From positions 1,612,001-1,676,000 of the forward strand of contig NZ_CP018786.1 in the NCBI RefSeq assembly GCF_002025665.1: a stretch of 64,000 bases of DNA. The letters run 5' to 3'. The position numbers and the translations under genes are program-made. Below are positions 24,321-34,406 of the stretch, piece by piece. The first letter of the stretch is position 1, and each line of letters opens with the position of its first letter. This DNA is from Chryseobacterium indologenes (GTDB taxonomy: Bacteria > Bacteroidota > Bacteroidia > Flavobacteriales > Weeksellaceae). The notes beneath the pieces are model-generated. The model had not been told where the DNA came from. It saw only the letters and a list, made by a program, of their open reading frames with translations, and did no database searches.

Positions 24321-26789
24321 ATGAATAGAACGATCCTTTTTGCTTTCCTTTTTACACAGAATATCATTTCAGCACAGTTTTCCCAAAGAAATTTATCTTC
24401 TGAAAACTGGCAGTTCAAAAACTCAAAAGATCACAACTGGCTTGCTGCGAAAGTGCCGGGAACCGTTCATCTTGATTTAATGAATAGCAAGGTGATTTCC
24501 GATCCTTATCAGGATGAAAATGAAAATAAAGTACAATGGATTGAAAATGAAGACTGGGATTATCAGACCGCATTTACTGTTTCCACCCTGGAATTAAAGA
24601 ATGATAATATCAATCTTGTTTTTCACGGGTTGGATACATTCTCAGAAATTTATCTTAACGGAAAACTGTTAAAGAAAACCGACAATATGTTCCGTATATG
24701 GACTATTCCTGTGAAACAATATCTGAAAGCAGGCAGGAATACAGTTCAGATTAAGTTTAAATCTGCAGTAAATACCGGAAAGGAATTAGCGAAGAAAGTT
24801 CCATTTACCATGCCGGAATCACCAAGAAGTTTTGTGAGAAAAGCACAATATCAGTTTGGCTGGGATTGGGGACCAAGGCTTGTCACTGCAGGAATATGGA
24901 AAGATGTTCAATTGGAATTCTGGAATAATGCCAAAATTATTACGGTTAAAGACATTCAGAACAAAACTTCTAAAGCTATTAATGATTTACGTTTTGATGT
25001 AGAAATTTATGCTGAAAATGCTGGTGATTACATATTGGATCTTAATAAAATCCACCAAAAAATATCTTTAAAAAAAGGAATCAATACGATTTCGGTTCCT
25101 TATGAAACGAAAGGAATGAAGCTTTGGCAGCCTAACGGCCGTGGGGAAGCTAACCTCTATGATTTCGAAGTAAAACTTTCTAAGGATCAGAAAAATATTG
25201 ATGGTAAAAATATCAGGATAGGCCTAAGAACGGTAGAATTGGTACAGGAAAAAGATGAAAAAGGAAAGTCATTCTACTTTAAAGTGAATGGACAGCCATT
25301 GTATATTAAAGGAACCAACTGGATTCCCGGAGATAGTTTTTCACCAAGAATGACCAGAGAAAAATATCAGAAACTGATCAAAGATACCAAAGCTGCCAAT
25401 ATGAATATGATCCGTATCTGGGGCGGAGGAATTTATGAAGATGATGAGTTTTACAAAGCTTGCGATGAAAACGGAATCCTGGTCTGGCAGGACTTTATGT
25501 TTGCGGGTAGCTTTTATCCGGCAGATGAAGCATTTCTGAACAATGTAAAAGAAGAAGTAAAAGATCAGGTGAACAGACTTCAGAATCATCCTTCTATTGC
25601 ATTGTGGTGCGGAAATAATGAAATTGACGAAGCGATTGTTAACTGGGGCTATCAGAAACAGTTCAAATATTCAAAAAATGATTCACTTCAGGTATGGAAA
25701 GATTATAAAAAGCTATTTCATGAGGTAATTCCCAATGCATTGGCAGAAAACCTGAAGTCTGATAAAAATATATACTGGCCAAGCTCTCCGTCTATCGGTT
25801 GGGGACACAAAGAAAGTCTTACCGAAGGAGATTCCCATTACTGGGGTGTTTGGTGGGGTGAGCAGCCTTTTGAAATTTACAATGAAAAAGTGGGACGTTT
25901 CATGTCTGAATATGGCTTTCAGGGTACACCTAGCCTTGAAACGACAAAATCAATGTTTTCCGGAACTCCGGATTTAAGCCTTCAGAATTCAACCATCAAA
26001 GCTCATGAAAAACATGCCCGCGGCTGGGATATCATTAATGAATACCTGAAGCGTGATTATAATATTCCAACAGATTTTATACAATACAATTACGTTTCAC
26101 AACTGTTACAGGCAAGAGGAATGCAGATTGCTATTGAAGCCCACCGTCGTGCAAAACCTTATAATATGGGAACCTTGTATTGGCAGCTCAATGATTGTTG
26201 GCCGGTAGTTTCATGGTCTTCTATTGATTATCTCGGAAACTGGAAAGCCTTCCATTATCAGGCGAAAAGAAGTTTTGAACCCGTGTTGATATCAATTGCT
26301 GAAACTGATAAAAGTTATAATATTTATCTGATAAGTGATCTTGTGAAAGAATTTAATTCAGATATTAAGTTTGAACTCATTGATTTTAAAGGAAAAACAC
26401 TTTGGAAAAGCAATCAGTCAGAGGTTATCAATGCTGATGTGAGTAAGAAAATACGCAGTATCAGTAAATCAGAAATGGGTCAGTTTGATTTGTCTAAAGC
26501 TGTTTTAAAAATCAGTTCTGAAAAAGACACAAAATTTGAAAAACTGTTCTTTTTTAATAAGCCTAAAGATTTAAAACTTTCAACCCCTGAGATTACAATC
26601 AGAAAAGTTTCATCTACTGAAATTGAAATATCAACTGATATTTTAGCCAAAGATGTCTATCTGATTGGAGATACTCATTTCAGTGATAATTTCTTTGATC
26701 TCTTGCCGGGAGCTTCAAAAAGAATTACGCTTTCAAAACCTTTGGAAAAAATTGAAGTCATGAGTCTTTGGGATGTGATGAAGGATTAA
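24321..26789 (+). CDS. GH2 beta-mannosidase
   Basis: An 822-residue exported glycosidase. The ATG at 24321 is chosen because it gives a clean signal peptide (ILFAFLFTQNIISAQ); a longer frame from 24255 only translates a REP-like repeat. Domain order is GH2 sugar-binding (~25-190), immunoglobulin-like, TIM barrel (~310-620) and C-terminal beta domains. The acid/base Glu is in WCGNNEIDEA (E434) and the nucleophile in SEYGFQGTPS (E530), the form typical of beta-mannosidases (with WGGGIYEDDEFY and NMGTLYWQLNDCWPV). It removes beta-1,4-mannose from N-glycan cores or mannan fragments. Confidence 0.94.
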   Translation: MNRTILFAFLFTQNIISAQFSQRNLSSENWQFKNSKDHNWLAAKVPGTVHLDLMNSKVISDPYQDENENKVQWIENEDWDYQTAFTVSTLELKNDNINLVFHGLDTFSEIYLNGKLLKKTDNMFRIWTIPVKQYLKAGRNTVQIKFKSAVNTGKELAKKVPFTMPESPRSFVRKAQYQFGWDWGPRLVTAGIWKDVQLEFWNNAKIITVKDIQNKTSKAINDLRFDVEIYAENAGDYILDLNKIHQKISLKKGINTISVPYETKGMKLWQPNGRGEANLYDFEVKLSKDQKNIDGKNIRIGLRTVELVQEKDEKGKSFYFKVNGQPLYIKGTNWIPGDSFSPRMTREKYQKLIKDTKAANMNMIRIWGGGIYEDDEFYKACDENGILVWQDFMFAGSFYPADEAFLNNVKEEVKDQVNRLQNHPSIALWCGNNEIDEAIVNWGYQKQFKYSKNDSLQVWKDYKKLFHEVIPNALAENLKSDKNIYWPSSPSIGWGHKESLTEGDSHYWGVWWGEQPFEIYNEKVGRFMSEYGFQGTPSLETTKSMFSGTPDLSLQNSTIKAHEKHARGWDIINEYLKRDYNIPTDFIQYNYVSQLLQARGMQIAIEAHRRAKPYNMGTLYWQLNDCWPVVSWSSIDYLGNWKAFHYQAKRSFEPVLISIAETDKSYNIYLISDLVKEFNSDIKFELIDFKGKTLWKSNQSEVINADVSKKIRSISKSEMGQFDLSKAVLKISSEKDTKFEKLFFFNKPKDLKLSTPEITIRKVSSTEIEISTDILAKDVYLIGDTHFSDNFFDLLPGASKRITLSKPLEKIEVMSLWDVMKD

Positions 26790-26821
26790 TATTTATTTTG
26801 AAAAATTATTTCAAGCAGTTA

Positions 26822-26910
26822 AACCCGTGTCAAGGTTCAAAGCCTTGACACGGGTTATAAATTTCCGGCAGGTAGATCTCTAAATCTTATAGGTTTCAAA
26901 AACCTATAAG
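26822..26910. repeat. Two tandem palindromes
   Basis: AACCCGTGTCAAGG (26822-26835) pairs perfectly with CCTTGACACGGGTT (26843-26856). A second hairpin, CTTATAGGTTT / AAACCTATAAG (26886-26910), follows. No T run follows the first, so termination is possible but not typical. They look like dispersed intergenic palindromes. Confidence 0.55.
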
Positions 26911-27015
26911 GTTAAAGCAGAAAAGATTCATTAGAAATTCTACCGAAAAAAATATAAATTTTACCCTTCCAACTCAAAAATCAGCCGTAAATTTGCATTA
27001 TATTTCTTTATAGTT

Positions 27016-27924
27016 ATGGTAAATTTTGTTCTGATTGCAGTGTGTATCATTGCAGGAATGATATTCAAAGCAACAAAATCTATCCACCCCGATGCCCATA
27101 AAGGTATCAATACCTGGATTCTTTATCTTGCTCTTCCGGCAGTTTCGTTTAAATATCTGCCTAAAGTAAAATGGACAACAGAGATGCTGTTCCCTATTGC
27201 AGCCACATTTTTAGTTTCTGTGTTCTGCTTTTTCTTTATGATGTTTTACAGTAAGAGCAGGGGATATTCAAGGCGGTCCAGAAGTACTTTGGAATTAGCA
27301 AGCGGATACAGTAATACTTCATTCATCGGATTTCCCTTAATCAGTGCTTTTTATGGCGAAGGGCTTTTGAGTATTGCCATTATCTGTGACCAGACCATGT
27401 TTTTTGCGCTTTCTACCCTCGGAATTATTGCGGCAGTAAAAGGAGGAAGTAAATCAGGAAAAGTAAGTGCCATATTCATTTTAAAAAGATTGGTGACATT
27501 TCCTCCGTTAATAGGATGTATTTCCGCTTTGGTATTGTCGCGGTTCATCGACTTTACCGTTGCAGAACCTTTCTTTGATAAACTGGCCGCTACGGTAAGT
27601 CCGTTAGCTTTATTTTCAGTCGGATTACAGCTGAAATTCAACGGATGGAAAAAACTGATTCCTCAAATGTCTATGTCGATGCTTTATAAATTGATTCTGG
27701 CACCAGCAATTGTTCTGGGTATGGCTTTATTATTCGGAATAAAAGGAGATGTTGCTAAAATTACAGTATTTGAAGCAGCCATGCCAACATTGGTTACTTC
27801 AAGTATCATTGCAGAACAATTCAGACTGAATACAAAACTGACCAACCTGATCATCGGAGTCAGTATTATTGTAGGATTTTTTACCTCTGCATTCTGGTAT
27901 GAGATCACTGAACTGCTTTTTTAA
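27016..27924 (+). CDS. AEC family transporter
   Basis: A 302-residue inner membrane protein with about ten hydrophobic segments in the auxin efflux carrier (AEC) pattern: KGINTWILYLALPAVSFKYLPK near the N-terminus, LELASGYSNTSFIGFPLISAFYGEGLLSIAI in the first half, and SPLALFSVGLQL with TVFEAAMPTLVTSSIIAEQF in the second half. Bacterial members export malate, malonate or similar organic anions or act as uncharacterised transporters. It is monocistronic here and the substrate cannot be told. Confidence 0.9.
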   Translation: MVNFVLIAVCIIAGMIFKATKSIHPDAHKGINTWILYLALPAVSFKYLPKVKWTTEMLFPIAATFLVSVFCFFFMMFYSKSRGYSRRSRSTLELASGYSNTSFIGFPLISAFYGEGLLSIAIICDQTMFFALSTLGIIAAVKGGSKSGKVSAIFILKRLVTFPPLIGCISALVLSRFIDFTVAEPFFDKLAATVSPLALFSVGLQLKFNGWKKLIPQMSMSMLYKLILAPAIVLGMALLFGIKGDVAKITVFEAAMPTLVTSSIIAEQFRLNTKLTNLIIGVSIIVGFFTSAFWYEITELLF

Positions 27925-28226
27925 TGATTAGTCATCGTTTATTAATATAGACATTCTTTGTTATTTTGTAAGAATACCTTTGCTGAGTAAAACGTCCTTG
28001 CGAACGAATTAAAATGATTCATCTAATCTTTTGCGGACATTGCGTTTAATCCAGGTTTTGGCTAAAGCCTATTGAAATTTTACTTCTATCAAACGGACTA
28101 AAGTCCGTTTCTATTGAATGTTTTTTCTAAATTGGATTTCAAGGTCTGTTAAAGAAGCTTGAAACCATCTCCATAAAGTTGCAGTTCTCTAAAGAAAAAT
28201 CTAATTTTACACTTTAAATATTTCCC
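27925..28226. other. 302-bp spacer upstream of priA, mostly repeat
   Basis: No ORF is credible. The centre (28055-28118) is an inverted copy of the composite two-hairpin repeat that also occurs at 55283-55347. To its left, TTGCGAACGAATTAAAATGA resembles a degenerate REP element. Confidence 0.5.
28055..28118 (-). repeat. Composite two-hairpin repeat, copy 1 (inverted)
   Basis: Read on the minus strand: TTCAATAG, hairpin AAACGGACTTTAGTCCGTTT, a spacer of about 17 bases, then CAATAGGCTTTAGCCAAAAC. Order, spacing and most bases match the copy at 55283. Confidence 0.7.
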
Positions 28227-30674
28227 TTGCAATACGCTCAAATTGTTTTACCCCTAAACCTGAAAGGATCTTTTACCTATAAAGTTCCTGAAGAAATGAT
28301 GCCTGAAATCCAACCAGGAATGCGGGTTCTCGTGCCGTTTGGCGGGAAAAAGATTTATACGGGAATTGTGTTTGAGCTTCATGATAATGCACCGGAAAAC
28401 TTTGTAGCCAAGGAAGTCATCAGCATGCTGGATGATCAGCCGATTCTTCCTCAGGAGCAGATTGATTTCTGGAACTGGCTTTCAGAATACTATTTATGTA
28501 GTCTCGGAGAAATTTACAGGTTTTCGTTTCCTTCTTCTTTAAAACTGGAAAGTGAAACCTATTTAAAATTAAAGCCAGGAGTCATCATAGATTTTGAAAA
28601 CCTGGATGTTAACGAAATGTATCTGGTTCAGGCCTTGGAAGTACGACAACTGATCAATCTGACGGATATTGAAGCTTTTATTCCTAAAAAAGATATTATT
28701 AAAACCATCAATTCACTTATTGATCTTCAGTATATTGAAATCGATGAGAAAATTGCTGAAAAATATAAAGCTAAAGAAGTAGCGTATGTAAGAATTAATG
28801 ATGAGGTTTTGGCCAATCAGAATCTTACAGACATTCTTTTAAAATTAAACAGAGCACAAAAACAGAAAGATCTTTTTCTTCTTATTCTGGAAAAGCAGAC
28901 AGAAAATCCGGATGTTCCTATTAAAAAATCGGAACTGTTTGAAGACGGTTATTTCGGAAGCTCTCACTTCAAACCTTTGGCAGATAAAGGGCTTGTAGAG
29001 GAATACTACATGCAGAAAGACAGAATAGAAAGCTATGAAGGAGAAATTGAGGAACTTGAAGAACTTTCCGAACAGCAAAAAATAGCAAAATCTGAAATTG
29101 ATGAGGCTTTTGAAGATGGAAAGAATGTTCTGCTTCATGGCGTTACTTCATCGGGAAAAACTCATATTTATTTAGAGAAAATTGATGAATGCATCCGTGA
29201 CGGAAAAAATGTTCTCTTTTTGCTTCCGGAAATTTCTCTTACCAAACAGATTACTCAAAGGTTAGAAAAAAAATATGGCAGACAGCTAGGCTTTTATCAT
29301 CAGAAACTGACCGATTTTGAAAGGGTAGAAGTATGGAGAAGAATCAGGCAGAACGATATCCGTATTCTGATCGGAACGCGTAATGCATTGTTTTTACCTT
29401 ATCAGAATCTGGGACTTATTGTGGTAGATGAAGAACACGATTCTGCGTACAGACCAAGAGAGGTTTCTCCTTATTTCAATGCTAAAGATGCCTCTTTGGT
29501 ATTGGGTGGATTTTACCAGGCAGGAGTGATTTTAGGATCAGCAACGCCTTCTGTGGAGAGCTATTACAGAGCCCGAAAAGATAAAATGAAATACATTTTC
29601 CTGAATGAAAGATTCGGGAGTGTTAGTCTGCCGGAATATGAACTGATCAACTTTAAAGAAGCTCTGGAATCTAAAAAGGTCTCAGGAAATTTCTCTTTGA
29701 AACTTATTGAGGAAATTAAGAAAACGGTGGATGAAAAAAATCAGGCAATCGTTCTCCATAACCGTCGTGGCTATTCCAATGTCATAGAATGTGAAAGCTG
29801 TGGGTATGTGAACTACTGTTCCAATTGTGATGTGGTAATGACCTATCATAAAGCCGCCAATGAAATGAAATGCCACTACTGCGGACAAAGAGCTTCAAAA
29901 CCTAGAACCTGTCCGAAATGTAATTCTGAAAAGCTGAACGAAAGAGGAGTAGGGGTAGAGCAGATTCATGAAGAGGTTACCAAGCTGTTCCCGGAAAATG
30001 AAGTAGATAGAATGGATGTAGATTCCATGCGTAAAAAATTCGCCTACGAAAAATTGTACGAGAAAATTGAAGATGGAGAAACTGACATTATTGTTGGAAC
30101 ACAGATGATTTCGAAAGGACTGGATTTTGATCATATCGAACTGGTGACGATTCCTAAAGCAGATTCTTTATTATATGTACAGGATTTCAGAGCGGAAGAA
30201 AGAGCGTACCAACTGATCACACAGGTTTCAGGAAGGGCCGGGAGAGTTTCCGGGAAAGGGAGAATCCTTATTCAGACCTTTAACCCTGATCATTCTGTAT
30301 TTCAGCTGATCAAGATGAATAATCCTGCGAAGATCTATAAATATATCCTTACAGAGCGTCAGAAATTCCATTATCCGCCTTTCACTAAGCTGATCATGAT
30401 TGAAATGAAACACAGAAAAGAAGATAAAGTAGACCGTGCTTCTCAGTTTCTGGGTTCTATCCTTAGAAAATATCTTCCGGAAGACTGTGTTTTAGGCCCT
30501 GAAAGAGCTCAGATTGCAAGGCTTAATAATCTCTATCAGTTCCAGATTATGCTGAAGCTTCCCCGTGGGAAAAACTATGAGAAATTCAAAAACATGGTTT
30601 TGATAAGTTTGAAAGAATTTGATGAAATCACTGCGTATCAAAGCATTAAAAAAGATGTTTTTGTTGATTTTTAA
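28227..30674 (+). CDS. priA: Primosomal protein N' (PriA helicase)
   Basis: An 815-residue replication restart helicase. The TTG at 28227 is the start because the residues right after it (QYAQIVLPLNLKGSFTYKVPEEM) are the conserved 3'-binding domain and no ATG lies upstream in frame. Helicase motifs are present: Walker A GVTSSGKT, DEEHD, GSATPSVESY, and SGRAGRVSGKGRILIQT. The zinc-binding region has paired Cys (CESCGYVNYCSNC, CHYCGQ, CPKC). PriA recognises D-loops and stalled forks and loads DnaB. The gene stands alone. Confidence 0.96.
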   Translation: MQYAQIVLPLNLKGSFTYKVPEEMMPEIQPGMRVLVPFGGKKIYTGIVFELHDNAPENFVAKEVISMLDDQPILPQEQIDFWNWLSEYYLCSLGEIYRFSFPSSLKLESETYLKLKPGVIIDFENLDVNEMYLVQALEVRQLINLTDIEAFIPKKDIIKTINSLIDLQYIEIDEKIAEKYKAKEVAYVRINDEVLANQNLTDILLKLNRAQKQKDLFLLILEKQTENPDVPIKKSELFEDGYFGSSHFKPLADKGLVEEYYMQKDRIESYEGEIEELEELSEQQKIAKSEIDEAFEDGKNVLLHGVTSSGKTHIYLEKIDECIRDGKNVLFLLPEISLTKQITQRLEKKYGRQLGFYHQKLTDFERVEVWRRIRQNDIRILIGTRNALFLPYQNLGLIVVDEEHDSAYRPREVSPYFNAKDASLVLGGFYQAGVILGSATPSVESYYRARKDKMKYIFLNERFGSVSLPEYELINFKEALESKKVSGNFSLKLIEEIKKTVDEKNQAIVLHNRRGYSNVIECESCGYVNYCSNCDVVMTYHKAANEMKCHYCGQRASKPRTCPKCNSEKLNERGVGVEQIHEEVTKLFPENEVDRMDVDSMRKKFAYEKLYEKIEDGETDIIVGTQMISKGLDFDHIELVTIPKADSLLYVQDFRAEERAYQLITQVSGRAGRVSGKGRILIQTFNPDHSVFQLIKMNNPAKIYKYILTERQKFHYPPFTKLIMIEMKHRKEDKVDRASQFLGSILRKYLPEDCVLGPERAQIARLNNLYQFQIMLKLPRGKNYEKFKNMVLISLKEFDEITAYQSIKKDVFVDF

Positions 30675-30739
30675 CAATTTTTAACAAACTTTACACTCTT
30701 TTATAATGGGTCGGTGGTCTGTTATATGACAATAATTTC

Positions 30740-30747
30740 TACTTTTG
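30740..30747 (+). promoter_or_regulatory. -7 box upstream of the PBP4-type gene
   Basis: TACTTTTG matches TAnnTTTG. It implies a leader of about 80 bases before the ATG at 30836. No clear -33 TTTG is seen. Confidence 0.5.
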
Positions 30748-30835
30748 GACGTTGATTAAGTGTTTGGCTCTTTTATTGGATGATTTAACCTGTCATTTTT
30801 TATAGAGTCAAAACTATAGAACAAAAAGAAGATAG

Positions 30836-32305
30836 ATGGTAAATTTCAGAAAATATATTTCAAGTGCGGCGGTGTTAGCTTCTGGTCTTTTCCTGGCTCA
30901 ATCTACCGTTTCTACCGTTCTTTATTCTCAGAATTATGACAATCAGAAAAGCAGCTTAAACCTGCCGTCACCCGTTAGTACGATGGTGGAGAAGACTGTT
31001 TTGTCAGCAAAAGAACTTGTAGACATTAATGTAAACACAATGATGGCGGATCCTGTGCTGAAAAATGCAACCTGGGGATTCGTAGTGTATGATCCGAAAA
31101 CGAAGAAAGTAATCTCTTCGTATAACGAAAATACTCCTTTAGTACCTGCTTCTACTACCAAACTACTTACAACGGAAACGGCATTAAATATGCTGGGTGA
31201 AAACTACCGTTGGATGACTCAGTTGGAGTACTCAGGAACGATAGATGAAAATGGAGTGTTGAATGGAAATCTTTATGTGATAGGAAGTGGTGACCCTTCT
31301 TTGGGGACAAATAAAGCTGGTGCAACATCTTATCGAGATATTATTTCAGATTTCGTAGGCGGTATTTCAAGAGAGGGAATCAAAAAAGTAAATGGTGATA
31401 TTATCATTCAGACAGCGCTTTTCAAAGGCAATATTTCAGTGCTTCCGGAAAATGTTGTATGGTTGGAAAATAATAATTACTATCTGCCTGCAGGAAGTAC
31501 CCGCGATATCAACCCGGCCAACGAAAAACTGATTGTTAAAAAAGGAGGTTTCTCTACAGAAAAGAAATTCTTCTATGTTTCTCCTTATAATCATCAGATG
31601 GTATATGCTGATAAATACGAAGGAAACGGAGCTTTAACAACCAAACTTCCTGATGCACCGGCTTATCTTGCCAATTCTTTCAGAACAACATTGGTAAAAA
31701 GCGGAATTCCTGTTACCGGAAAAGTAACTCCGAAAATGACAGATGCAGCACCGGAAAACAGAAAAATGCTTTCAGCGTATAAATCACCTACTTTAAATGA
31801 TATTATTTATTATACCAATCAGCACAGTGACAATTCATTGGCAGAAGCTTTGCTGAGAACGGTAGGATATCAGAAAATGGGTGACCAGACTTCAGAATCC
31901 GGAAGAATGGTGGTGACTAATCACCTGAAAGATGCCGGTTTTGATATGATTGGTCTTAACTATATAGATGGAAGCGGACTTTCAAGAAGTAATAATGTAA
32001 CTCCAATTTCTCAGGTGAAGTTTCTTACTTCTTTGATGGATCAGAAATACTACAGATCTTATCTGACTTCTTTACCTATCGGAGGACAATCCGGAACTTT
32101 AAAAAGAATGTTCAATATTGGAGGAAACGGGCAGGTTTTCGCAAAAACAGGAACTTTGAATAAAGTAAAAACATTAGCCGGTTATCTGAAAACAAATTCA
32201 GGAAAAACATTGGTTTTCTCTTTAATGGTGAATAACTATTCCGGATCGGTAGACATGGTGAAGAAAAAAATGGAGAAAATTCTTGAACCTGCATTAGATC
32301 TTTAA
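30836..32305 (+). CDS. dacB: D-alanyl-D-alanine carboxypeptidase/endopeptidase (PBP4, S13 family)
   Basis: A 489-residue exported penicillin-binding protein with a signal peptide in the first ~22 residues. The three active-site motifs are all present: PASTTKLL (S106, K109), SDN (331-333) and KTGT (437-440). The large insert between the first two motifs is typical of class C PBPs (DacB/PBP4). It trims peptidoglycan side chains and cross-links in the periplasm. The gene is monocistronic with a terminator downstream. Confidence 0.94.
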   Translation: MVNFRKYISSAAVLASGLFLAQSTVSTVLYSQNYDNQKSSLNLPSPVSTMVEKTVLSAKELVDINVNTMMADPVLKNATWGFVVYDPKTKKVISSYNENTPLVPASTTKLLTTETALNMLGENYRWMTQLEYSGTIDENGVLNGNLYVIGSGDPSLGTNKAGATSYRDIISDFVGGISREGIKKVNGDIIIQTALFKGNISVLPENVVWLENNNYYLPAGSTRDINPANEKLIVKKGGFSTEKKFFYVSPYNHQMVYADKYEGNGALTTKLPDAPAYLANSFRTTLVKSGIPVTGKVTPKMTDAAPENRKMLSAYKSPTLNDIIYYTNQHSDNSLAEALLRTVGYQKMGDQTSESGRMVVTNHLKDAGFDMIGLNYIDGSGLSRSNNVTPISQVKFLTSLMDQKYYRSYLTSLPIGGQSGTLKRMFNIGGNGQVFAKTGTLNKVKTLAGYLKTNSGKTLVFSLMVNNYSGSVDMVKKKMEKILEPALDL

Positions 32306-32333
32306 AAATTTTTTATTTTATATATTATAACAG

Positions 32334-32364
32334 CCTTTTAATCATTGATTAAAAGGTTTTTTTT
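32334..32364 (+). terminator. Terminator after the PBP4-type gene
   Basis: CCTTTTAATCA pairs with TGATTAAAAGG and is followed by eight T residues. The T run merges into the next gene's -7 box. Confidence 0.85.
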
Positions 32365-32371
32365 ATATTTG
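32364..32371 (+). promoter_or_regulatory. -7 box of the M1 peptidase gene
   Basis: TATATTTG matches TAnnTTTG 17 bases before the ATG, giving a leader of only about a dozen bases. Confidence 0.55.
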
Positions 32372-32388
32372 ATTAAATTTTTCTAAAC

Positions 32389-34320
32389 ATGACAAAATTG
32401 TACCTTTTGGTGTTGGGATTTCTATTTTCCCAACAGTTCTATAGCCAGAAGCAAGAACAAAACATTGATATGAAGGGACTCATCGAAAAAGAGAAAAAAT
32501 CCTTCACTCAAAAAATGAACATCGGGAATACGAATCCCAATACGCTGAATTACGACTTGCAGTATCAGAGAATGGATGTGAACCTGGATCCTGCGGTATA
32601 TAACATCGCCGGATCAGTGACTTCTCACTTTAAGCCTAACCAAAATATGGGAAGTATTTATTTTGATCTTTCCAATTCTTTAACGGTTTCTCAGGTGAAA
32701 TATCATGGAACCAACATTACAAGCTTTCAGCAGCTTCCTTCAAAAGAACTGAAAATTGATTTTCCGGCTTCCATTCCTGCCAATACACTAGACTCTCTTA
32801 CTATTTATTATGCAGGCGCACCATCTACAAGTAATGATGCATTCAAAACTGCTCTTCAAAGCGGAACTCCGGTACTTTCTACTTTGAATGAACCCTACGG
32901 AGCACAAGATTGGTTTCCTACCAAGCAGAGTTTAAATGATAAAATTGAAAGATTTGATTTTAAAATTACGACACCATCCAACTACAGTGTAGCCGCTAAT
33001 GGAAAACTGATGTCTGAAACTTTTCCTACAGGAAGTACCAAACTTACTTTCTGGAGAACAATGTATCCTACACCAGCTTATCTGATCGCACTGTCGATTA
33101 CAAATTTTGTTAAACTTACTGATACCATTGGAAATCCTCCGTTTCCTTTTGTGAACTATATCTATCCGTCAACGAATTCAAATCCAACAAGCATTGCGAA
33201 TATTAACTGGACAAAGCAGGTAATGGATACTTTTGAAACCTATTTTGGAACTTATCCTTTTCGTAATGAAAAATACGGACATATGGAATTCATGTATGGT
33301 GGAGGAATGGAGCATCAGACGATGTCTTCCATGGGTGGATGGAGCAAGCAGTTGATTGCTCATGAGCTTACTCACCAGTGGTTTGGAGATAAAGTAACCT
33401 GTGGCGCATGGAATGATATCTGGCTGAACGAAGGTTTTGCAACTTTTGGAGAGCACCTTGCCAATGAAAAACTATTGATGACCAATACTGAATTTTTGAA
33501 TTACTTACAAGGTCAGTCCAGCTACATTACCGCAAGTACAACAGGAACTGTGTATGTACCGGATAACGGACTTTCCAGCATCAACAGAATATTTGACAGC
33601 AGATTGTCTTACGCTAAAGGAGGATATGTATTGAGAATGCTGAAGTGGATTTTAGGTGACGCTGCATTTTATCAGGCACTTAAAGACTATCATGCAAGAC
33701 CGAACCTTGCCTACAGCTATGCTCGTACTGCTGATTTTAATGCTTCTTTGCTTCAGTCTACGGGAACAGACTTTACAGAATTTTTCAATGACTGGGTTTA
33801 TGGTGAAGGATATCCTACTTACACCATCAAGTGGATGCAGGGCGGAAATCAGGCTTTATTTAAAGTTACCCAGACGCAAAGCAGTGCTAACGTTAGCTTT
33901 TTTGAAATGCCTTTGCCAATAAAAGTGATAGGAACAGCAGGTCAGACTGCTTATTTTGTCCTTAATAATACATCCAATAATCAAAGCTTTTTACAATCAG
34001 TAACATTCCCGATTGCAAGTGTTCAGTTTAATTATGACTACCAGATTATTGAGAAAAATTCTACGGTGACTCAGGATAATACGTTAAGTGTTTCTTCTGT
34101 TGAGAAAGAAGGTTTTGGTTTGTATCCGAACCCTGCCAAAAATGAAATTAATCTGAAAGGTATTAACAAAGCTGTAGATTTTACGATTCATGCCATAGAC
34201 GGAAAACTGGTTGGAAAAGGAACGTATCAGCCAGGTAAAGCGATTGGAATAGCAGAATTGGTTCCCGGAGCTTATTTCATTACGATTGATGAAAAGAATA
34301 TTAAATTTATCAAACATTAA
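32389..34320 (+). CDS. Secreted M1 family aminopeptidase with T9SS sorting domain
   Basis: A 643-residue zinc metallopeptidase. A short signal peptide (to about residue 20) leads to an M1 N-terminal beta domain. The catalytic domain has the substrate-binding GGGMEHQTMSSMG block and HELTHQWFGD (H325, E326, H329), with the third ligand E348 in NEGFATFGE, giving the standard HEXXH-18-E spacing. A short beta domain follows, then a type A T9SS tail (GFGLYPNPAKNEINL ... PGAYFITIDEKNIKFIKH). It removes N-terminal residues from peptides outside the cell. Confidence 0.94.
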   Translation: MTKLYLLVLGFLFSQQFYSQKQEQNIDMKGLIEKEKKSFTQKMNIGNTNPNTLNYDLQYQRMDVNLDPAVYNIAGSVTSHFKPNQNMGSIYFDLSNSLTVSQVKYHGTNITSFQQLPSKELKIDFPASIPANTLDSLTIYYAGAPSTSNDAFKTALQSGTPVLSTLNEPYGAQDWFPTKQSLNDKIERFDFKITTPSNYSVAANGKLMSETFPTGSTKLTFWRTMYPTPAYLIALSITNFVKLTDTIGNPPFPFVNYIYPSTNSNPTSIANINWTKQVMDTFETYFGTYPFRNEKYGHMEFMYGGGMEHQTMSSMGGWSKQLIAHELTHQWFGDKVTCGAWNDIWLNEGFATFGEHLANEKLLMTNTEFLNYLQGQSSYITASTTGTVYVPDNGLSSINRIFDSRLSYAKGGYVLRMLKWILGDAAFYQALKDYHARPNLAYSYARTADFNASLLQSTGTDFTEFFNDWVYGEGYPTYTIKWMQGGNQALFKVTQTQSSANVSFFEMPLPIKVIGTAGQTAYFVLNNTSNNQSFLQSVTFPIASVQFNYDYQIIEKNSTVTQDNTLSVSSVEKEGFGLYPNPAKNEINLKGINKAVDFTIHAIDGKLVGKGTYQPGKAIGIAELVPGAYFITIDEKNIKFIKH

Positions 34321-34380
34321 AAATGACAAACAGTAAAGTATGAATGAGTACTTTTACCAAAATCAATCATCATATAACAA

Positions 34381-34406
34381 AGAAGCTTTCAGATTTGAAA
34401 GCTTCT
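34381..34406. terminator. Hairpin between convergent M1 peptidase and cupin genes
   Basis: AGAAGCTTTC pairs with GAAAGCTTCT around a six-base loop. It overlaps the last codons of the minus-strand cupin gene. Confidence 0.6.

Noticed and set aside
26822..26856. Riboswitch or small RNA
   Set aside because: It is a single simple hairpin at a 3' end with no multi-helix junction or conserved aptamer sequence.
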